Source: Polytrichum commune
Lineage: Eukaryota; Streptophyta; Polytrichopsida; Polytrichales; Polytrichaceae
Reading direction: 5' to 3'
Assembly (NCBI GenBank): GCA_950295325.1
Contig: OX485804.1
Coordinates: forward strand, 12,712,001-12,772,000
Length of the DNA stretch: 60,000 bases
Positions 53,045-60,000 of the stretch are shown here, one piece after another (position 1 is the first letter of the stretch; each line of letters starts with the position of its first letter). Under the pieces are notes generated by a model. It did no database searches. It saw only the letters and a program-made list of their open reading frames with translations, and was not told the DNA's origin. The position numbers and the translations under genes were made by a program.

Positions 53045-54850
53045 TGGCTGTGATAGCAATTTTTAGTTTATCTTTTTGCAAATTAGAATTCAGTGTAAAA
53101 AGGGATAAAATCTGCACTGGAATCCTAAGATAAGTCCATGTAAACATGCTATAGTCTTCAGATTCTGAAAAGCATAACTTCCAAGGCTATAGTCTGATAT
53201 GAAAGGATGTAGGGTTGAAGAGGACTCCTCACAAAGTATAAAGGAAGGGGGAGGTAAGAAAGAAGTTAGTCATCTCTGGGATAGAGAGTGAACTCCATTG
53301 TTTCTTAGAACTTTTAACGCATTGTCTGCAAGTGGAGGCACTTTTGTTGTGCATGACAATAGTCTTTTTATGTTATCATTGATCAATATTAAGTAAATAC
53401 TTTTTCGGGAGTGAATCCTGAATTATTACATTGTGAGAGATTTACCTTGTTTCTGTTGTTGTGTCTATTGGATATTCATTGTGAGTTCAGGCTATAGTCT
53501 GATATTGGGATGGAAGACTAATTCTAAGTAAGCGTTCGGACTATAGTCTGTGTTTGTTGTCAGCACACTTTGCAGGGATTGCAAAGTGTAGGAATTATTG
53601 TTGTTGGAATTGTTTCTACCTTGCTACAGTGATTACAGTCCATGGCCTGGTGCATTGTGTGTAATTGATTGCAAGACCACTTGAATCAATAGGATTAAGC
53701 AAATCAATTACCTGATTAGGCTATATTCTTGGTTTATCATTATTCAATGATTTAGATGAAGTGAATGCGGTCACGCAATTGTCTGCATTAATAAATGGGA
53801 TCATCTCTCATAATAGTTTCAGGCAATAATCTGGGAAGTTACCTTCCTGTGGGAATGGATGATGAGATTTCATTCTCAATTACCTTGAGTGAAGGCTAGA
53901 GTCTTTGTGGTTGACTAGGGAATTTCCCTGAGGGATTGGGGTAGACCCAATTCAGGCAAGACTATAGTCTTGGTAATCAAGAGGAATTCTGAGAGAGGAT
54001 CGCTAAGGCGTAATCAAATGTAAATCTGAGAACTTCATCATACTGAAGTAAGAATGTGACATCAGTAAAGGAAGTGATGACATAAGTCCATAAGATGATT
54101 GAATGAATTCAATGAATTTGTACCAGCACCGATGAGGGTGTGTGTGTTTGTGATCTTAATTATAAGTGAACTCAATATATTGAGAAGGCAATAGTCATGA
54201 TGGGAGATGAAAGAGCCTAGTGACAAGACTATAGCCTTGAACAGTTACCTTGGAGGGAGGCCGAAAGGACAACGCAGTCATTGGTTGAACGTTTCCTCTT
54301 CCAGGAAAGAATAAACCTAACCTTGTTATCACACCATTGATTAATAATTGAATGCATACATTTTCAGCCTATGGTTTGGTTGGATTTATGATCTATAATA
54401 CATAAAGACTAGATTAAAGACTATAATCAGATGTGTATTTTGTCAATGCGGATCTAAAAGACTATCGCAAAGATCAAAGTGCCCTTGGCTTTGATAATTA
54501 AGACTCAATGATGTTACTTTTGCAAAGACTATAGTCGATGGCTATGCCTATGCTTGTGCACCGCACTTGGTCCTAATAAAAAGAATCCACTGCCAGACAA
54601 TTGCCATGAAAAGTAAAGTGAGGTGAGAGACTGTCACTCTTGCATGTACTGGAATGGAGGGATCTTTTAGATGTTTTTACCCCTTACCCTTAAAGGAATT
54701 GTCACACCAAAGACGAAGTAAAGTGTTATACTCTTGTGTTTTCCCTAACAAAACCTTGTCTAAGACACCTAGATGATAAAAGAATCACCTTTTAAGTCTT
54801 CCCTGAATTGTTCCCTGGTTTTGTTTCTAATCCAAAAAGCTAACTACAGT
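53045..54850. repeat. Unidentified region carrying a recurring palindrome GACTATAGTC
   Basis: The perfect 10-bp palindrome GACTATAGTC occurs at 53539-53548, 53960-53969 and 54527-54536. About ten close variants (GGCTATAGTCTGATAT twice, AGACTATAATCAGA, AGACTATAGCCTTG and others) are spread irregularly between 53149 and 54536. It is not a tandem array. GAAGG(GG)AGGTAAGAA-type purine-rich sequence and TTTCTGTTGTTGTGTC look like retrotransposon leader or LTR sequence, but no ends or duplications were found. Confidence 0.55.
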
Positions 54851-54943
54851 GGCATATGCTATTCATTTTGTTATATTTTCAACAATTTCGGTGTTGATGA
54901 CCATGTTTGCACACAAAATAGCTTGCACACAATTTAGTAAGCA

Positions 54944-56049
54944 ATGACCTCCTCCACATTGGTTATGGCAGAAGAGGATGTTTACAATATGAATGAGAAT
55001 GGTTTATTTTATCGTGCCAATCCAAACAAGACACTAGCGCAAGGAAATGTTCGTAAGCCCAAAATTCAAAAGGACCATCTCATTTTTGCTCTTGTTGTAC
55101 ACATGACATGCATAGACAAGTTGAAACATGTGATTATTTTCAAATCTCTACACCCAAGATGCTTTGGAAGGTGGTTGCCAACAAATTATGTGTGGTGGTT
55201 TGCAAACCAAATGGCATCATGGATGACATCATATGTATTTGAGAGTTGGATGATGAGTCTAAATGCACATTTCAAATCTCAAAAACGGAAGGTATTTTTA
55301 GTTATGGACAATTATGCTACTCATTCCCTTAAGCATGTTGGCAGGGGTCATCATTTGGTGTTTTAACCTTGCAGCTGAACAATATTACTATTGTTTTCCT
55401 ACCACCAAATGTTACAAGTATGGTACAATCGTTAATTCATGAAGTAATCGCTTCATTCAAAGTTGAACATAAGAAGAAGCTTTTGGAATGTTTTCTCTCT
55501 TGGTTTGATTCTTCCACTACTCACTAGGACTTGAAGAAAATGATGCCTAATGTAAGGCATGCTATTATGTGGTGCTCTCAAGTGTGGAAAGAGATGAATC
55601 CCCAAAGCATGTGAAACAACTAAAGGATGTCCAAGGTTTTACTTGTAGACTAGAGAGCCAATTTTGCCATGGGTGATGAATGTGAGAAATCGGGAATGAA
55701 AGAAGCATCAAACGAATTGGCAAGTCTCATTTCGTCTTTGAATCTCGAAAGTGAAGAAAAACCTATTGAAGAATATGTGCAATTGGCAAGAGAGGACATT
55801 GTTGATGCATAGTACAACATGGATGAGGTGGTGGATTTGGCATGGAGTAGAGAAATCCATTTGGGTTTAGAATTAGATAAAGAGCCAATGGAGGGGAATG
55901 ATGTGGATGACCAACCAACACCAATAGTCAAGCTTCCTCAAGCCCGTGAGTATGCTCAACTACTATCAAATTTTGCAGTGGAGCATCCTTCGGAATTTTC
56001 AATTATAGACGTGATGCATATGCAATCTTTTATGGATAAAATGAACTAG
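54944..56049 (+). pseudogene. pogo/Tigger (DDE_1, CENP-B-like) transposase, C-terminal part, inactivated
   Basis: DDE-type transposase of the Tc1/mariner superfamily. Motifs in order: YNMNENGLFYRANPNKTLAQ, where the family has DETG, so the first catalytic Asp is Asn. HPRCFGRWLPTNY follows, then WMTSYVFESW and VFLVMDNYATHS with the second Asp present. After a frame change come LPPNVTSMVQSLIHEVIASF and KKKLLECF, where the family has QPLDQG, so the third Asp is Ile. Stops follow at about 55525 and 55610, then the acidic C-terminal part (55650-56049, LELDKEPMEGNDVDDQPTPI). The N-terminal DNA-binding domains are missing. Confidence 0.82.
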
Positions 56050-57280
56050 GTATCAATTTCCAACATTGCGAGCATACATCTTTAATAAAAAATGTTCTTT
56101 CATACTTATGTATTTTCATTGTGTATACAAAAATGACTTTTTCACTGAAATAGGCCATTGTCTTGAAAAACCTCATTAATGCAACGTTTGAGGCCAAAAT
56201 GTCATAATATGCTGAATACGAAATGTATGACCAAATGTGTCATATGAAAGGGGGAGAAAAATATCTAAAATTTCCAATAAGATAGGATGTGTGCTTTTGG
56301 ACTTGTATGTTAGTAGTGTACTCTAACCCTATACATGAGTAGCAATAAACCATGGACATCCAATATGGACAATGTACCCAAAATGAACACGATCTAAGAT
56401 TGGTTTTCATCTCACATATAGGATCTAAGAGAGTCATAGATTGTGTGCATTCCGCATGCTATAGACATAGAACTTACTAAGTTTAGGCGCATTGTCGATA
56501 GATGAAAGTAGGGGCACATACCTTAGTGGGACGTGGAATGGAACGCTACCACTAGGGTAGTTACAATGCTAGGTTCATGGAGGCTTCAAAGAATCTCGCG
56601 AAAAGCTTCCACAACAAACTCCAAACATATCGGCGTTTGCAACTAATTTGTTTGTAAGTGTGTGTACCTTTCCCCCCAAACTTTTGCATCCCGCTCGAGG
56701 AGCTTTGTGGTGTGTGGATAGCTACCATCACACCACAAATGTAATGTATAGGTTGCAATGTGACGACGTGAGTGCCGTGGCAAGATTCCCAAGTCCAAAA
56801 AAACACTCCTTTATTGCCTTTTAAGTTTTAATGCCCTTCAAAGACATGGCTCTCTCACGCACACTTTCATGTCTTTGGAAGTACTTCGTACTCTTTCCAC
56901 TTTCCTCACAAAGATTTGGAGTGGTCCGGTAAAGTTATTCGGGGACGGACACCACAAATGACAGGGGGAATAGGCGGTTCAACGTCAAATGATAGGATAC
57001 AATGTCTTATTTACCATACATTGTCCCTATTACGACCTCAAGTTCTTTCTTTCAAGAACATCGATCTCGCCTGCGTTTGTGAGCGCTCTTTAGTTTGTTT
57101 CCATTCAAGTTCCGGGCACAACAGAAAATTTTGAATCCAAATCATCGTCAAGTGATGAGCAATTGTTCATGTGTGCACCACATTTTATGGTATACTCATA
57201 AAAACATTGTACATGATGACGTCATACCACACATAAGGACCTCACTGGAAAGTTTTATTTGTTGGAACGGTGTTTCCGTT
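56050..57280. other. No recognisable gene
   Basis: Mixed sequence with GC-richer spots at 56690-56790 and 56935-57100. A plus frame at 56916-57134 is not recognisable. The 3' side of the Tigger element probably extends into the first few hundred bases. Confidence 0.35.
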
Positions 57281-57282
57281 CA

Positions 57283-57307
57283 TTAAATAAATAAATAAAT
57301 AAATAAA
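57283..57307. repeat. (AAAT)n microsatellite
   Basis: About six copies of AAAT, followed by ATATATGTATATA. Confidence 0.85.
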
Positions 57308-57692
57308 TATATGTATATAAAAATCTCCACACATTAATGTCCCGGTCACACCAAACTTTATGTCCGGTTCCAGCCGTGAAATTGATGGGGATTATGTTAA
57401 GAAATAGATGTTGGTCCACCACTTTTCACATTATTATAACCGGAGATGTGGACAGATGGTGTTAGAACTGGCAGGTGGTATCAGCCCATAACTCTGTATA
57501 TAAATAATAGAATTTTTCTTTTTCCTAGATTTTCTTTCCACCAAAAATTTGACAAAAAAAACGAAGTTGTCAAATTTGGGATGAATGTTTTCATGTTTAG
57601 ACAAGAATTTGTGTTCTTTTTCATATGTGACTTCATCACTTCAATCATTGTCACTAATTTGGCTGCTTGAAAATTGGGATGAATTAACCACA

Positions 57693-57715
57693 ATTATTTA
57701 TTTATTTATTTATTT
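57693..57715. repeat. (TTTA)n microsatellite followed by poly-G
   Basis: About six copies of TTTA, then ten G. Confidence 0.85.
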
Positions 57716-57904
57716 AGGGGGGGGGTGGTCATTCCCTTCCCCTTCGTAACATTGGTGGGGCTCACCTTGTAGATGTAATCCTATAATTTTAAGGATATGA
57801 AGCCGGGATGTATGTCATCTAACTATGCCCCACTCACCAATTTAATATGTATCAAGCTCTTTGAGCTTGGCCTCCACTCGGGGGGTTCACTGGCGAAAAT
57901 CGTA

Positions 57905-58095
57905 GAACAACGTGCGATAAAAAATAGGGTCCAATATATTCATTGTAGATAAATTTTGGAAAAAATGTACATGTAAAATAGGGGATTTTAAAATAATGAA
58001 ACATGTTTACATGTAAAATACCATCACCTTATAATATTTTCTGCAATGTAAATAACCCCCCCCAATAAATAGGTCCCAAACGCACGTGTATGCAA
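57905..58095. mobile_element. Short relative of the CACRTGCGA MITE family
   Basis: Starts ACAACGTGCGATAAAAAATA and ends CCCAAACGCACGTGTATG (imperfect inverted ends). Inside, ACATGTAAAATA occurs twice and TGTAAATA once. The body differs from the copies at 37240 and 49283. Confidence 0.5.
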
Positions 58096-58441
58096 AATAT
58101 AAGAGGGAGTGAACCCCCCGAGGGCCTCCATCAATCAACTATATCATAACAAAACTAAAGACTCCAAGTTAGTTTAGCGATCTCCAATTGGCATGAATGA
58201 ACCACCAACATGTGTGAGACATGGTGTTACTAGACCCCCTTTTCTTGGTAAGATTGGTGGCAACCTAACTCAAAGAGAAAGACTTCTAGCCTTAGCCCTT
58301 GTGGGTGGGTGTTGAAGTTGAGCTTGAGTTAAGGTACCATAACACATAGGCCAGTTTGGCACCAATGGATTGCTTTATCTATTTACATAAATAGATATGG
58401 CACATCAGTTCACAACATTTCAACAACTCACTTATTATATT

Positions 58442-58443
<2 letters not shown>

Positions 58444-58480
<37 letters not shown>
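58444..58480. repeat. (GT)n microsatellite
   Basis: About 18 uninterrupted GT dinucleotides. Confidence 0.9.
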
Positions 58481-58481
<1 letters not shown>

Positions 58482-58615
58482 CAAAAATGTTAGAATCGGT
58501 GCCAAATTAGCCGAAGGTATGCATGCCTTGGCCAAGCCTAGACACTCACCTCTTCAAGTTGGGTCCCCACCAACATTACACACGTGAAGCAAGTCTAGTA
58601 GATCTTGACCCCCAT

Positions 58616-58790
58616 ATATTTGTGGTTGATTCATCTCAAGTGGATTCCTCTAGATTAATTTGGGGCCTCTTATGCTAATTGAGGGTTCAAATTGTCTAAA
58701 GACAATGACAATTTTTTCACTTGGGTAATGTTAGTGAGGGCCCAAATCAAAGACATGAGTGTCTAGCTTTGGAATGTGGGCCTTACATGG
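58616..58790 (+). repeat. Dispersed repeat, pair with 59812-60000
   Basis: TTTGTGGTTGATTCATCTCA and AGTGGATTCCTCTAGAT, then a GTAATGTTAGTGAGGGCCCA-like stretch and GTGTCTAGC, recur in order at 59812-60000 (TTTGTGGTTCATACATCTCA, AGTGGATCCTTCTAGAT, GGGCATCTAGCCC). A third fragment is at 58245-58310. Confidence 0.6.
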
Positions 58791-58829
58791 TCACTCCTCT
58801 TAAGCACACACCATAATTTTATTTGTGTA

Positions 58830-59060
58830 TCACAAGGCTTGTGGTTATGAATGAACACCAAATATACACGTGTTATAATGAGATTGGACTATATGCGCAA
58901 AAAATAGTCATCATTTTTGCTTCAATAATCGGCACTATAGGGAGAGCCTTTGTGCTCACTTGAAAGGGACATAAATGTTGACTTTGATTCCTTATAACTT
59001 TTGCGTCTCAATTCCAAATTTTAAAATTGAAAATGACAAATCTTTAAGTTTCATAACATT
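58830..59060 (+). repeat. Dispersed repeat family (GGTTAGGAACGGACAT type), copy
   Basis: GCTTGTGGTTATGAATGAAC, TGTTATAATGAGATTGGACT and GCACTATAGGGAGAGCC correspond to the copies at 25310 and 48060. Confidence 0.55.
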
Positions 59061-60000
59061 CTTCAACAACTTATGGGTGTTTAGTGGGCATGAGACTAAA
59101 TGCTTAATATTATGGGATCTACAATCAACTATCTCCATCCCCATGTCCCTTTAGGTTGAACATGAAGGTGACATGGACAATGGTGAGCCTTTAATTATTC
59201 TCATAGAGTTTATTGAGACAAAAGGCCAATAAGTCAACACCATGTAAATGTATTGAAAAACAAGAAGACACGCTCACTTGGAGGAAAGGCAGGGCCCTCA
59301 AGCGTGCCACACCCGCCACATGACTAGGGTATGTTAATTTGGTGAAATTTTGTAAAATCTTGACTTCATTTTTTTAAATAATGTATTTTGTCAAAAATAT
59401 ATATCGCCCTTTTTCCCAACGTTTACTATTTAAAGTGGATAAAATCCCTTCAATTCACTACTATTAGTAATTTAAGGATGAGTGTCACATTCTATCCAAG
59501 TAATTTTATGGACTAGGAATATTTCTATGATGGTAATTGCCAACTTAGTTACTACAATAAAATGAATAAATATACTCTACAAATGCATCTCTAATTCAAG
59601 TCAAAATCCTTAGTTGGATCTAGATGATTGTTTATATCAAGTGAAGGTGCTTAGGTGGGTTTCCATGCCATGTCGCGAATCCACTAGATTCTAGATAATA
59701 GTGGGTTGGATGTGCCCTCATGAAGACGACAAAAGCAAACAAACAACCACATTTGTTGAGTTGGTGCCCCATCATTAATTACCAAGGTTAAGGGTTTCCA
59801 GTGAAAACTTATCATCATAGGTTTGTGGTTCATACATCTCAAGTGGATCCTTCTAGATCGTTTTGGGTTTTTGATGCTAGTATTGTAGTCAAGTTATTCA
59901 AAAATATATTTTAACATACTATAATATGATTGATCGCATTTCCATATGGGGTAAAATTGGTGGGAGAGCCTATATCAAAGAGGTGGGCATCTAGCCCTAG
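59061..60000. other. No recognisable gene
   Basis: AT-rich sequence; the second copy of the 58616 repeat occupies 59812-60000 and runs off the window. Nothing else recognised. Confidence 0.35.

Noticed and set aside
57446-57693. Paired frames on both strands near 57.5 kb
   Set aside because: Phe/Lys-rich AT-composition frames without family resemblance or codon signal.

Overview
This is a repeat-rich stretch of nuclear DNA from a plant with a large genome. The grounds are a plant-type RMD5-like first exon at the left edge, plant L1-type LINEs with DUF4283/CCHC ORF1 and zf-RVT modules, long LTR-like elements with 5-bp target duplications, tRNA-derived SINEs, and many miniature inverted-repeat elements. 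No bacterial gene organisation is visible. I cannot name the species. Beyond the RMD5-like exon and one broken tRNA gene I see no convincing host gene; nearly everything else is transposable-element sequence of different ages.

Layout. 74-259 (minus) is the first coding exon of an RMD5/GID2-like ubiquitin-ligase subunit running off the left edge. 1394-1430 and 14276-14318 are the two halves of one tRNA-Gly(GCC) gene. It is split in the anticodon arm by a very long LINE (1431-14275) flanked by a 9-bp duplication of the anticodon loop. That LINE carries two LTR-like elements, B (7940-10589) and D (11361-12533), and B carries a third, C (8705-10316). All three have perfect 5-bp target duplications. 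Further family members are A (17234-19441, also with a perfect duplication) and G (40605-42163, itself split by a MITE). 23-28 kb is a cluster of MITEs with a nested SINE. 28.2-30.5 kb is a decayed minus-strand L1 with a small poly-A retro-insertion. 30-40 kb and 42-53 kb are AT-rich, with dispersed repeats and MITEs. 45842-46246 is a 27-bp tandem array. 53.0-54.9 kb is unidentified sequence studded with a palindromic decamer. 54944-56049 is a dead pogo/Tigger-type transposase. The right end is microsatellites and old repeats.

The most interesting system is the TGTGAG family (A, B, C, D, G). Its ends are inverted (TGTGAGCCCAAA / TTTGGCCTCACA). Each copy holds a different minisatellite at the same internal place. 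Three copies share a 13-bp palindrome upstream of it. All five have an ATG-x-AAT-GTG open-frame start near one end. Two copies share a 16-residue block, RGISLRACVAKAAGWT, in which all ten nucleotide differences are synonymous. The other highlight is the LINE placed exactly in the anticodon loop of a tRNA gene.
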